A DNA stretch of 64,000 bases, taken from positions 434,001 to 498,000 of the forward strand of contig NZ_UUON01000004.1 in NCBI RefSeq assembly GCF_900590885.1, read 5' to 3'. This stretch comes from Pseudomonas viridiflava (GTDB lineage: Bacteria; Pseudomonadota; Gammaproteobacteria; Pseudomonadales; Pseudomonadaceae). The position numbers and the translations under genes were made by a program. The notes beneath the pieces are model-generated. The model did not search any database, was not told the DNA's origin, and saw only the letters and a program-made list of their open reading frames with translations. Every line of letters starts with the position of its first letter. Position 1 is the first letter of the stretch. Below, piece by piece: positions 18,162 to 26,036 of the stretch.

Positions 18162-19514
18162 TTACACCACCAACGACAGCAACATGATGAAGATCAACGC
18201 CACCACCGACAGGATGGTTTCCATCGCCGTCCAGGTCTTGAAGGTTTCGGCCACGGTCATGTTGAAGTACTGCTTCACCAGCCAGAAGCCCGCATCGTTG
18301 ACGTGGGACAGGATCAACGAACCCGCGCCCGTCGCCAGTACCAGCAGCTCGCGGTTAACCCCAGGGATCATGCCGACCACCGGCACCACAATGCCCGCGC
18401 CGGTAATGGTTGCCACGGTAGCGGAACCTGTGGCCACACGAATCACCGCCGCCACCAGCCAGGCCAGCAAAATCGGATTGATCTGCGCGGTCACCGCCAT
18501 ATGGCCGATCACGTCGCCCACGCCGCTGGTCACCAGCATCTGCTTGAAGCCACCACCGGCGCCGATGATCAGGATGATCGCAGCGGTCGGCGCCAGGCTG
18601 GCGTCGAGCAGCTTGAGGATCTGCTTGGAATGGATGCCCTGGCGAGTGCCAAAGGTGTACAGCGACAGCAGCAACGCCAGCAGCAGCGCAGTGATCGGGT
18701 GGCCGATCATGTCCATCCAGTTACGCACCACGTTGCCTTCGGCAAACGCGATGTCGGCGAAGGTTTTCAGCAGCATCAGGAACACCGGCAGCAGCACGGT
18801 GATCAGGGTGACGCTGAAGCTCGGCAGGTTCTTGTTCTCCGGCTCGCGGGCGAGTTGATCGACCAGTTCCTGGGACGGGTTGCCCGGAATGTACTTGGCG
18901 ATGAACGTACCGAAAATCGGGCCGGCGATGATGGCGGTCGGCAGCGCAACGATCAGGCCATACAGGATGGTCTTGCCGATGTCCGCGCCAAATACGCCGA
19001 TGGCCAGCAGCGGGCCCGGGTGCGGTGGCACCAGGCCGTGCACCGCCGACAGGCCGGCGAGCAGCGGGATGCCGATCTTGATCAGCGACACGCCGGTGCG
19101 GCGCGCGACGATAAACACCAGCGGGATCAGCAGCACAAAGCCGATCTCGAAGAACAGCGGGATGCCCACCAGGAAGGCGGCGAACATCATCGCCCACTGG
19201 ACCTTTTCCTTGCCGAAGGCGCGGATCAGGGTTTGGGCGATCTGATCGGCGCCGCCGGATTCGGCCATCATTTTGCCGAGCATCGTGCCCAGCGCAAGGA
19301 TGATGCCGACAAAGCCGAGCACGCCGCCGAAACCGTCCTGGAACGCCTTGATGATCTTGTCCACGGGCATGCCCGAGGTCAGGCCGAGGAAACCGGCCGC
19401 GATGATCAGTGCAACGAACGGGTGCACCTTGAACTTGGTGATCAGAACGATCAACCCGATGATTGTGACTACTGCGTCTAGCAGCAGGTACGACTCGTGG
19501 GACATGCCAAACAT
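18162..19514 (-). CDS. gntT: Gluconate:H+ symporter (GntP family)
   Basis: Inner-membrane gluconate permease of 450 residues with 12-14 hydrophobic segments. Family stretches are visible: KFKVHPFVALIIAAGFLGL, GFGGVLGFVGIILALGTMLG and GLSAVHGLVPPHPGPLLAIG. It lies 84 bases downstream of gntK on the same strand, and that gap holds its own operator-like palindrome and an A-rich leader just before the GGAG ribosome site. This suggests separate control of uptake. Gluconate is the expected substrate because gluconokinase and a GntR-type repressor adjoin it. Confidence 0.92.
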   Translation of the reverse strand: MFGMSHESYLLLDAVVTIIGLIVLITKFKVHPFVALIIAAGFLGLTSGMPVDKIIKAFQDGFGGVLGFVGIILALGTMLGKMMAESGGADQIAQTLIRAFGKEKVQWAMMFAAFLVGIPLFFEIGFVLLIPLVFIVARRTGVSLIKIGIPLLAGLSAVHGLVPPHPGPLLAIGVFGADIGKTILYGLIVALPTAIIAGPIFGTFIAKYIPGNPSQELVDQLAREPENKNLPSFSVTLITVLLPVFLMLLKTFADIAFAEGNVVRNWMDMIGHPITALLLALLLSLYTFGTRQGIHSKQILKLLDASLAPTAAIILIIGAGGGFKQMLVTSGVGDVIGHMAVTAQINPILLAWLVAAVIRVATGSATVATITGAGIVVPVVGMIPGVNRELLVLATGAGSLILSHVNDAGFWLVKQYFNMTVAETFKTWTAMETILSVVALIFIMLLSLVV

Positions 19515-19530
19515 GGGGGGTCTCTCCTGT

Positions 19531-19544
19531 TTGTTGTTGTTATT
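19531..19544 (-). promoter_or_regulatory. Crc/Hfq catabolite motif at gntT start
   Basis: The minus strand reads AATAACAACAACAA just upstream of the AGGAGAG ribosome site of gntT. It contains two overlapping AAnAAnAA units, the motif bound by Hfq with Crc to block translation during catabolite repression in Pseudomonas. Confidence 0.6.
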
Positions 19545-19571
19545 AAAGCGGGTGTTGAATTTCCTGCCGGG

Positions 19572-19583
19572 GATAGCGCTATC
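19572..19583. promoter_or_regulatory. GntR-type operator at gntT
   Basis: GATAGCGCTATC is a perfect 12-base palindrome 58 bases upstream of the gntT start. Two near copies sit upstream of gntK and gntR. LacI-family repressors bind such centrally symmetric CG-step palindromes. Confidence 0.7.
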
Positions 19584-19598
19584 TTTTCCGGCAAAAAA

Positions 19599-20132
19599 TT
19601 ATTCGGTTCGTTCAAAGCCGTGCTGCAGCCACCAGGCGTTGGTCTGCTCGGCCAGGTCCTCGACGCTGTCTTCGCTGGCGTTGAGGGCCAGGGTCAGCGG
19701 CTCGCCCTTGGGCGATTCGAGGGTGGCGAACTGGCTGTCGATCAGGCTTGCCGGCATGAAATGGCCGGGGCGATGGGACACGCGGTCGGCGGCCACGGCA
19801 CGGGTCAGCTCCAGGAAGACAAAACCAAGGCCCGGCGCGGCTTCGCGCAGGTGGTCGCGGTATTTTTTCTTCAGGGCCGAACAGGTGAGCACCGGATGCT
19901 CGCCCGCTTTCAGCGAGCGGCGCAGCTCATCGCAGAGGATGTCGAGCCAGCCGGCGCGGTCGTCGTCGTTGAGGGGGTGGCCGGCGCTCATCTTTTCGAT
20001 ATTGGCGGCAGGGTGAAAGCTGTCGCCTTCAATGGCGGTGGCGCCGTTCAGGCGGCACAGGGCCTCGCTGACGCTGGACTTGCCACAGCCGGAAACACCC
20101 ATGATGACCAGGGCGGTAACAGGTTGACTCAT
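19599..20132 (-). CDS. gntK: Gluconokinase
   Basis: Cytoplasmic kinase of 177 residues that phosphorylates gluconate to 6-phosphogluconate with ATP. The P-loop GVSGCGKSS is at residues 12-20, followed by EGDSFHPAANIEKMSAGHPL and DDRAGW, which are family signatures, and CSALKKKYRD. The ATG at 20132 (MSQPVTALVIMG) gives the normal length. A longer frame upstream is not family-like. It is divergent from gntR, with operator-like sites in front of each gene, and upstream of gntT. Its product feeds the Entner-Doudoroff pathway. Confidence 0.94.
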   Translation of the reverse strand: MSQPVTALVIMGVSGCGKSSVSEALCRLNGATAIEGDSFHPAANIEKMSAGHPLNDDDRAGWLDILCDELRRSLKAGEHPVLTCSALKKKYRDHLREAAPGLGFVFLELTRAVAADRVSHRPGHFMPASLIDSQFATLESPKGEPLTLALNASEDSVEDLAEQTNAWWLQHGFERTE

Positions 20133-20150
20133 GAAACACCTCAGGACGCA

Positions 20151-20162
20151 GATAGCGCTACC
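20151..20162. promoter_or_regulatory. GntR-type operator at gntK
   Basis: GATAGCGCTACC lies 19 bases upstream of the gntK start. It differs by one base from the perfect palindrome at 19572 and would overlap the transcription start or leader. Confidence 0.65.
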
Positions 20163-20302
20163 TTTGCACGCTGTAAGGCTAGTGCAAAAACAGGCTTTTC
20201 CCGCGCCGTCTTGTCTTTTTTTATGGAGTGACGCGTGCATCCGCTCCAAGCAGTTGAACCGGATCAGGCAACCCTAAGTTCAATAATTTGCAGCCCTTTG
20301 GA

Positions 20303-20314
20303 GACAGCGCTACC
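20303..20314. promoter_or_regulatory. GntR-type operator at gntR
   Basis: GACAGCGCTACC lies 35 bases upstream of the gntR ATG and shares the AGCGCTA core with the two other sites of this locus. It suggests autoregulation. Confidence 0.6.
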
Positions 20315-20348
20315 TTAGTGCCTCGATTTTTGTTTGGCAAGCCGCCTG

Positions 20349-21377
20349 ATGACCTCCAAGAACGATAAAAAATTACGCACCACCGGTCGCCCGACCTTGA
20401 ATGAAGTAGCCCGCCTGGCCGGCGTCAGCCCGATTACCGCCTCCCGCGCGTTGCGTGGCATCAGCACCGTGGCCACCGAGCTGGTGGAAAAAGTGCAACA
20501 GGCCGCCGCCGAACTCAACTATGTAGTCAACCCCGCCGCCCGCGCCCTGGCCTCGGCCCAGAGCCATTCGGTGGTGGTGCTGGTGCCGTCGCTGTCCAAC
20601 TTGCTGTTTATTGAAACCCTCGAAGCCATCCACCAGGTACTGCGGCCCAAGGGCTTTGAAGTGCTGATCGGCAACTTCCACTATTCCCGCGACGAAGAAG
20701 AAAACCTGCTGCGCAACTACATGGCCTATCAGCCGCGTGGTTTGCTGCTGACCGGGTTTGATCGAACCGAAAGCGCCCGACGGATGGTCGAGGCCAGCAA
20801 TGTGCCCTGCGTCTACATGATGGACCTGGACCCCAATGCCGGTGTGAACTGCGTGGGTTTCTCGCAACTGGCGGCGGGTGAAACGGCGGCGGCGCATCTG
20901 CTGTCCCGTGGCTACACACGTCTGGCCTATATCGGCGCGCAGCTGGACCAACGCACCTTGCTGCGTGGCGAAGGTTTCCGCCGCGCCCTGCAACAAGCCG
21001 GCCGGTACGACCCGGCGCTGGAACTGCTGACGCCGCGCCCGTCCTCCGTTGGTTTGGGCGGCGAACTGTTTCTGCAACTGCTGGCCGCTCACCCGGATGT
21101 GGATGCGATCTTCTTCGGCAACGACGACCTGGCCCAGGGCGCGCTGCTGGAGGCCATGCGCCACGGCATCAAAGTGCCCGAGCGCGTGGCTGTGCTGGGC
21201 TTCAACGACCTGCCGGCCTCGTCGTTCATGGTGCCGCGACTGAGCAGCATCAGCACACCGCGTGAAGCGATTGGCCGGCGTGCGGCCGAGCATCTGTTGA
21301 CGATCATGGCGGGCAACAAGATCGCCAAGCCGGTGGTGGATATGGGGTTTGAATTGCAGGTACGCGAAAGCACCTGA
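20349..21377 (+). CDS. gntR: LacI-family gluconate repressor GntR
   Basis: LacI/GalR-type repressor of 342 residues. The helix-turn-helix and hinge are at residues 15-70 (PTLNEVARLAGVSPITASRA and AAELNYVVNPAARALAS), followed by a periplasmic-binding-protein-like domain (SVVVLVPSLSNLLFIETLEA). The ATG at 20349 is chosen; a TTG 15 bases upstream is also in frame. The location beside gntK and gntT and the three matching palindromes point to a gluconate- or phosphogluconate-responsive repressor like P. aeruginosa GntR/GnuR. The effector is inferred. Confidence 0.9.
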   Translation: MTSKNDKKLRTTGRPTLNEVARLAGVSPITASRALRGISTVATELVEKVQQAAAELNYVVNPAARALASAQSHSVVVLVPSLSNLLFIETLEAIHQVLRPKGFEVLIGNFHYSRDEEENLLRNYMAYQPRGLLLTGFDRTESARRMVEASNVPCVYMMDLDPNAGVNCVGFSQLAAGETAAAHLLSRGYTRLAYIGAQLDQRTLLRGEGFRRALQQAGRYDPALELLTPRPSSVGLGGELFLQLLAAHPDVDAIFFGNDDLAQGALLEAMRHGIKVPERVAVLGFNDLPASSFMVPRLSSISTPREAIGRRAAEHLLTIMAGNKIAKPVVDMGFELQVREST

Positions 21378-21400
21378 GCCCTTGACGGTCAAACACAATC

Positions 21401-21437
21401 AAAATGTGGGAGGGGGGTTGCCCCCTCCCACATTTTG
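21401..21437. repeat. Collapsed REP hairpin after gntR
   Basis: AAAATGTGGGAGGGGGG is followed within a few bases by CCCCCTCCCACATTTT, so the REPIN spacer is lost. It lies 24 bases after the gntR stop and has terminator form. Confidence 0.85.
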
Positions 21438-21574
21438 ACTGTGCTCACTGGGAAGAATTGGGGTGATGTAGGACGCCTGTAGGACACGACTGACATTGCG
21501 GTAAGCGCCTTGCCCGATTGCCTACGCTTACGTCAGAATCCGCCGGCTTGTACGTCTGGGCGGGGTTCTCTAAG
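21438..21574. other. Gene-free stretch upstream of the structured element
   Basis: No gene is evident here. The sequence has a short direct repeat (TGTAGGAC twice within 20 bases at about 21467-21485) and probably carries the promoter for the structured leader and the DUF6124 gene. A frame on the opposite strand through 21533-21787 lacks coding character, because it is made of the complement of base-paired sequence. Confidence 0.4.
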
Positions 21575-21762
21575 GTTTGCCGGTCGCTGAATTTCTCGGT
21601 GATCGGGTTTAGTAGCCTGACTTTTGGTCACTCCTAGTGCGCAAGCCTTTTCAGTCATTATGGCGGCTGTGCGTAGGGCACCTTCGGGTGCGCCGGCTTT
21701 GAGTGTCCACCGGTCTACTAACCTGCGTACAGTTGCCACCCCTCGTTTAGTAGCGAAGAGGG
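21575..21762 (+). ncRNA. Structured RNA-like element upstream of the DUF6124 gene
   Basis: The DNA reads as a folded RNA. Bases 21580-21587 and 21599-21606 pair over eight positions with two G-U wobbles. A 17-base helix joins 21661-21677 to 21722-21738 with four G-U wobbles and no mismatch. Inside it are the hairpin GCACC-UUCG-GGUGC (21678-21691) and a second stem 21692-21696/21710-21714, giving a three-way junction. CCCTC/GAGGG then forms a last stem just before the ribosome site of the downstream gene. TTTAGTAG appears at two loops and its complement CTACTAA inside the junction. It could be a cis-regulatory leader or a separate small RNA. I do not recognise it as a named family. Confidence 0.5.
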
Positions 21763-21786
21763 AGCAGCCCAATCCAGGATGCTCCA

Positions 21787-22026
21787 ATGATCAAAGCAAC
21801 AGACACGCCGCCAACCACTCTTTTCACCCTCATCCCCGACATTTCCACCGAAACCCTACTGATCAACAGCTACGAAACTGTATGTTCCGTCAGCATCCTG
21901 CTGCTCGACCTGTCCGACGACCTCACCGGCAAACACCGCGATGTGGCCCTGGCCATTCATCAATTGAGTGAGCTGAGCGTGTTGCTGGTGGGCAAGGCCA
22001 TGGACCAGCACACCCCGCGCTGCTGA
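21787..22026 (+). CDS. DUF6124 (formerly DUF3077) family protein
   Basis: Small protein of 79 residues. The stretch LFTLIPDISTETLLINSYET and the following hydrophobic helix resemble the conserved core of the DUF6124/DUF3077 proteins found in many copies in fluorescent pseudomonads. Those are usually near 110 residues with a variable N-terminus, so this one is short. AGGA lies nine bases before the ATG. No function is known for the family. The gene follows a 190-base structured element, which may control it. Confidence 0.7.
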   Translation: MIKATDTPPTTLFTLIPDISTETLLINSYETVCSVSILLLDLSDDLTGKHRDVALAIHQLSELSVLLVGKAMDQHTPRC

Positions 22027-22079
22027 CGGAACTCCACAAGGTCCGGTGTGCTGTCTGTTCGATGGGACGCCGGATCAGC

Positions 22080-23435
22080 TCAATTCAACGGCAACACCAC
22101 CTGCACCTTCAGCCCGCCAGTGGCGCGGTTGTGTAACGTCAGCGAGCCGCCGTGCTCCAACACCGTCGCCCGAGCACTGGGTAGGCCCAAACCCACGCCG
22201 CCGGTGTTTTTATTGCGTGAACCCTCGATACGGAAGAACGGCGCAAACACCTGCTCCTGATACTCGCCAGCGATGCCCGGCCCGCGGTCAACGACCTCGA
22301 CCTGGACGTAATCACCGTCGGCTTTCAGGCGAACACCCGCTTCGCCGCCGTATTTGATGGCGTTATCCACCAGATTGCTGAACGCCCGTTTAAGGCCGAT
22401 AGGGCGGCCGCCATACACCAGCCTGGCGGGGCCTTCGTAGGTCACCTCGATGCCTGCATCCTTGCAGTCATCGACCACCGTCAGCAGCAGCTCTGCCAGA
22501 TCGAATGCAGTGGCCGGTTCAAGCCTGGCGTCATCCCGGAAGAACTCCAGCGCGCTATTGACCATGGCCTGCATTTCATCAACATCGCGGAACAATCGGC
22601 TCTGCTGCTGCGCATCCTCAACGAATTCACCACGCAGCCGCATGCGGGTCAGCGGTGCGCGCAAGTCGTGGGAGATCGCAGCAAGCATTTGCGTGCGGTC
22701 ATTCAAAAAGTGCTGGATCTGCGCCTGCATGGCATTGAAGGCCAGGATCGCCTGGCGGATTTCGTGAGGGCCCACCACCGGAATGGGCGGTGCACGAAAA
22801 TCCTTGCCGAACCGCCGTGCGCCTTGGGCAAAGCGTTCAAGCGGCGTCGCCAGATGGCGGGTCGCGATCAATGCCACAACGACCGTCGACAACAGTGCCA
22901 GCACGATCACCAGCAGATTGCGTTTGAACGGGTCCAGCCCCCATTTGCGGGTGGGTACCGAGAACTGCACCCAAGACCCATCGGTCAATTGAATCACCAA
23001 CGTATAAGGCCTCTCGACCTGTTCGGCGCCCCAATCGGCAGGCTCGTAAGCTTCGATGGCGGCGGCAGGCATTTCCAGCAAATCGCGCAGCAATTGCTGG
23101 CCATCGTTGAAACCCGGGTCGTTGATGACGGGTAAATGTGCATCTGCATGGCGAGGCAACCACTGAACGTTGAAGACCTTGTCGGTGGCCGCGCCGGTGA
23201 GCGTGGGCCGCTGATCAACAGGTGCTGCGTTGATAATCCGGGTGATGCTCGCGACCCTTTCCATCAAGCCGGTTTCAAGAATCGGCGGTCTGGCCCAGAC
23301 ACCGGACACCAGGCTGAAAACGCTGTAGAGCCCCAGTGACGTCAACATCGCCGCCATGGTGGTCAGGGCGATCCAGCGGGCTACGGTGTCGTGGGGGCGA
23401 TGGTAGCGGGCGCGCAGCCTGGCTAACAGATTCAT
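22080..23435 (-). CDS. Sensor histidine kinase of a two-component system
   Basis: EnvZ-type membrane kinase of 451 residues. A first membrane helix is at about 21-44 (WIALTTMAAMLTSLGLYSVF), then a periplasmic sensor domain to about 170. The second helix (LLVIVLALLSTVVVALIA) leads to HAMP, the phospho-acceptor box AAISHDLRAPLTRMR, an N box (FSNLVDNAIKYGG) and the ATP lid (NTGGVGLGLPSARATVLEHG). Its ATG overlaps the stop of the response regulator gene by four bases. The divergent gene beyond the regulator is an mlaA-like lipoprotein, a possible target. The signal is unknown. Confidence 0.9.
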   Translation of the reverse strand: MNLLARLRARYHRPHDTVARWIALTTMAAMLTSLGLYSVFSLVSGVWARPPILETGLMERVASITRIINAAPVDQRPTLTGAATDKVFNVQWLPRHADAHLPVINDPGFNDGQQLLRDLLEMPAAAIEAYEPADWGAEQVERPYTLVIQLTDGSWVQFSVPTRKWGLDPFKRNLLVIVLALLSTVVVALIATRHLATPLERFAQGARRFGKDFRAPPIPVVGPHEIRQAILAFNAMQAQIQHFLNDRTQMLAAISHDLRAPLTRMRLRGEFVEDAQQQSRLFRDVDEMQAMVNSALEFFRDDARLEPATAFDLAELLLTVVDDCKDAGIEVTYEGPARLVYGGRPIGLKRAFSNLVDNAIKYGGEAGVRLKADGDYVQVEVVDRGPGIAGEYQEQVFAPFFRIEGSRNKNTGGVGLGLPSARATVLEHGGSLTLHNRATGGLKVQVVLPLN

Positions 23436-24142
23436 CGTTTCACCACGCTGGGGCTGAACAGATACCCCCCGTTGCGGATGGTCCGAATCATCGGCTCAGC
23501 GTGAATGTCGGCTTCGAGCTTGCGGCGCAGTCGGCTGACTTGCACATCGATGCTGCGATCAAAGGCGTCATACGACTCACCCCGGGCCAGATCGAGCAAT
23601 TGTTGGCGGGTCAGGATGCGGCGCGGGTGTTCGGCAAATACCAGCAGCAACTCGAACTCCCCCGTCGACAGGGGAATCATGACTTTTTCCGGCGAGCGTA
23701 ATTCACGCCGCGTGATGTCCAGCTGCCAGCCTGCGAACTCAAGGAGGGTGCGTGATGACTCCGACGCGGGCGCGGCCATGTCGGCGGTACGCCTGAGCAC
23801 CGCGCGTACCCGGGCCAACAACTCCCGTGCATCGAACGGTTTGGTCAGGTAATCATCGGCCCCCAGCTCCAGGCCCACCACCCGGTCGCTCAGTTCACCC
23901 ATGGCCGTGAGCATGATCACGGCGATGCTGTGCCTGGCACGCAGCTGCTGGCAAAGCACCAGGCCGCTGTCACCGGGAAGCATGACGTCGAGGATGATCA
24001 GGTCCGGCAACCGCCGCTCCAGCGATCGCCACAGCGACGGACCGTCGGTGGCGACGGCCACGCTGTAGCCATGCTGTTCGAGGAACTTCTGCAGCAGGGC
24101 GAGGACTTCAATATCGTCATCGACCAGTAATAGATGGCTCAC
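23432..24142 (-). CDS. OmpR-family response regulator
   Basis: DNA-binding response regulator of 236 residues. The receiver domain starts HLLLVDDDIEVLALLQKF, with phospho-acceptor Asp in LIILDVMLPGDSG and conserved Lys in YLTKPFDARELL. The winged helix domain is ITRRELRSPEKV to FDRSIDVQVSRLRRKLE. I chose the GTG at 24142, which puts the start two residues before the first beta strand. The ribosome site is weak, and upstream in-frame ATGs would add an unnatural tail. It is co-transcribed with the kinase and divergent from the mlaA-like gene. Confidence 0.88.
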   Translation of the reverse strand: MSHLLLVDDDIEVLALLQKFLEQHGYSVAVATDGPSLWRSLERRLPDLIILDVMLPGDSGLVLCQQLRARHSIAVIMLTAMGELSDRVVGLELGADDYLTKPFDARELLARVRAVLRRTADMAAPASESSRTLLEFAGWQLDITRRELRSPEKVMIPLSTGEFELLLVFAEHPRRILTRQQLLDLARGESYDAFDRSIDVQVSRLRRKLEADIHAEPMIRTIRNGGYLFSPSVVKR

Positions 24143-24312
24143 GGTGGGCTCGCTGGCGCAATGGATTCGCAAGTGCGTATCTAAAATCATTCCTGGCGCG
24201 GCGTCATATATTTCAACTCGGTAATAAAGCGACGGGCACGCAATAAAGCGGAAATCTCCAGGCAAAAAAACCCAGGCAGGATCGCCACCAATCCTTGCCG
24301 AGATGACCCCGC

Positions 24313-25071
24313 ATGCTAACCATCAAACGCGCTACGCCCGTTGTACGCTCCACCCTTGCCGGTTTTGTTGTTGTAATCGCCAGTGGCTGCGCAAGCGCGC
24401 CGACGCCCTGTGACCGGCTCGGCGATACGGTTCATGACCCGGCAGAACCGGTCAATCGCGGCATCTTCGCCTTCAATCGCACGGTGGATGACTACGCCCT
24501 GGCACCAATCGCACGGGGTTATCAGCATTTGCCTGGGTTCTTTCAGACGGGCGTGCACAACTTTGTCTCCAACTTCGGCGAACCCAAGGTGTTTATCAAT
24601 GACCTGCTGCAGGGCAACGGTGAGCGCTCCGTCACCACCTTCGGTCGCTTCGTGATCAACACCACCGTGGGTATCGTCGGCTTGATCGATGTGTCCGGCA
24701 AGATGGGCATCGAGCGGCACAAGGCGGATTTCGGCCAGACCTTTGGCGTGTGGAATATCGCCAACGGACCTATCGTCGAATTGCCGTTGCTGGGCACGGG
24801 CAACCTGCGCGATGCCACCGGCAAAGTCCTGAGCTTTGCAATCAGCCCCCTGGGCAGCAACAGCGATACCGTCCAGACCCTGGGCACGGTCAGTACCGTA
24901 GGCGGCGTCATCGATGGCCGCGCCGAAGCCTTGCCGTTTACCGAGCAACTGCGCCAACAGCCGGATTACTACCTGGCACTGCGCGACACCACCGCCCAGC
25001 GACGGGCTGATTTCGTCCTGGAAGGGAAGGCAGGCCGGGCTTGCGTCAAAGGTGAGCCAGATGGTGAATAG
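24313..25071 (+). CDS. mlaA: MlaA-family outer-membrane lipoprotein
   Basis: Lipoprotein of 252 residues. The signal peptide ends in the lipobox IASGC with Cys26 followed by Ala, which favours the outer membrane. The mature part has the VacJ/MlaA signature DPAEPVNRGIFAFNRTVDDY, then FGEPKVFINDLLQGN and FGRFVINTTVGIVGLIDVS. MlaA sits with porins and removes misplaced phospholipids from the outer leaflet, handing them to MlaC. The mlaFEDCB genes are not nearby, so this may be a second paralogue. It is divergent from a two-component system, which could control it. It overlaps the next gene by 11 bases. Confidence 0.9.
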   Translation: MLTIKRATPVVRSTLAGFVVVIASGCASAPTPCDRLGDTVHDPAEPVNRGIFAFNRTVDDYALAPIARGYQHLPGFFQTGVHNFVSNFGEPKVFINDLLQGNGERSVTTFGRFVINTTVGIVGLIDVSGKMGIERHKADFGQTFGVWNIANGPIVELPLLGTGNLRDATGKVLSFAISPLGSNSDTVQTLGTVSTVGGVIDGRAEALPFTEQLRQQPDYYLALRDTTAQRRADFVLEGKAGRACVKGEPDGE

Positions 25072-25327
25072 AAACCAGGCGCTGGTGCTGCACCGAAGAA
25101 CGCGGATGGCCAGCCCGGCGCTGCTGCATTGTCGCGAAATCGAACTGTCGGTGGAGCAGGATGGCCGCCACGTCACCCTCAGCCGTTACGTGGAGTTGTA
25201 CGGCGATAAAGACAGCGCCTGGTGCTCGGTGCAGCACCATCGAATTCCCTTGGCCAGCATGATTCGCTGGATGATCAGCCATGGGGAGCGGACCGCAGGT
25301 GTGCCAGACGAACCGCCTGCTGCGTAA
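25061..25327 (+). CDS. Hypothetical protein, 88 residues
   Basis: I do not recognise this protein. It starts at the ATG at 25061 with AGGTGA ten bases upstream and overlaps the end of the mlaA-like gene by 11 bases, so it is likely translated by coupling. It has no signal peptide or membrane helix and contains four Cys/His-rich short stretches (LLHCREIEL, WCSVQHHR). An internal Met (MASPALLHC) is a possible second start. The operon position suggests an accessory role to the lipoprotein, but that is only context. Confidence 0.55.
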   Translation: MVNRNQALVLHRRTRMASPALLHCREIELSVEQDGRHVTLSRYVELYGDKDSAWCSVQHHRIPLASMIRWMISHGERTAGVPDEPPAA

Positions 25328-25389
25328 TGGGTTTCATCGTGTTGCCAGCACCTGCTAGATTGGCTGCTCTCACCTGCCAGGGAAGCACC

Positions 25390-26022
25390 ATGGGACACTC
25401 ACTGAAAATCTTGGGTCGCACGTCCTCCATCAACGTGCGAAAAGTACTGTGGACATGCCAGGAGCTGGGCATCGACTACACCCGCGAAGACTGGGGTATC
25501 GGCTACACCCCCACGCAATCCCCTGAATTTCTTGCGCTGAACCCCAACGCCCAGATCCCGGTATTGATCGACGACCACGGCGTGTTATGGGAATCCAACA
25601 CCATCTGCCGCTACCTCGTCGGCCTCTACCAACGCACCGACCTGCTCCCCGCCGAACCTGCACCGCGGGCGCGGGTGGAGCAGTGGATGGACTGGCAAGC
25701 CACCGAACTCAATCCGTCCTGGGGTTATGCCTTCCAGGCGCTGGTGCGCAACAGCCCGGATCACCAGGACCCGCAACGCCTCGCCGCCGGCGTACAGGCC
25801 TGGAACGACAAGATGGGCCTGCTCGAACAGCAGCTGGCAAAAACCGGCGCCTATGTGACCGGAGATGAATTTACCCTCGCCGACATCCTCATCGGCCTCT
25901 CGGTGCACCGTTGGCAGATGACCCCCATGGCGCGTCCGCCCTACCCCGCCATTGCCGCGTATTACCAACGCCTCGGCCAACGCCAGGGTTTCAAGACCTT
26001 CGCCCTCGACGGCCATAACTAA
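25390..26022 (+). CDS. Glutathione S-transferase family protein
   Basis: Cytoplasmic GST of 210 residues. The thioredoxin-like N-terminal domain has the active-site region GRTSSINVRKVLWTCQELG and the glutathione-binding stretch ALNPNAQIPVLIDDHGVLWE followed by SNTICRYL. The C-terminal helical domain ends FTLADILIGLSVHRW. It is the first of three closely spaced genes with a dehydrogenase (14 bases after) and an MFS transporter (12 bases after). This suggests uptake and processing of an organic acid or sugar acid, but the substrate is not readable. Confidence 0.9.
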   Translation: MGHSLKILGRTSSINVRKVLWTCQELGIDYTREDWGIGYTPTQSPEFLALNPNAQIPVLIDDHGVLWESNTICRYLVGLYQRTDLLPAEPAPRARVEQWMDWQATELNPSWGYAFQALVRNSPDHQDPQRLAAGVQAWNDKMGLLEQQLAKTGAYVTGDEFTLADILIGLSVHRWQMTPMARPPYPAIAAYYQRLGQRQGFKTFALDGHN

Positions 26023-26036
26023 ACAAGGACTTCACC

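Noticed and set aside
21533..21787. 84-residue minus-strand frame opposite the structured element
   Set aside because: It lacks a ribosome site and family pattern, and the underlying bases are explained by RNA pairing, including G-U pairs that make sense only on the plus strand.
24914..25060. Longer version of the 88-residue gene beginning inside mlaA
   Set aside because: The first 49 codons would lie entirely in another frame of mlaA without a ribosome site. The start at 25061 has one.
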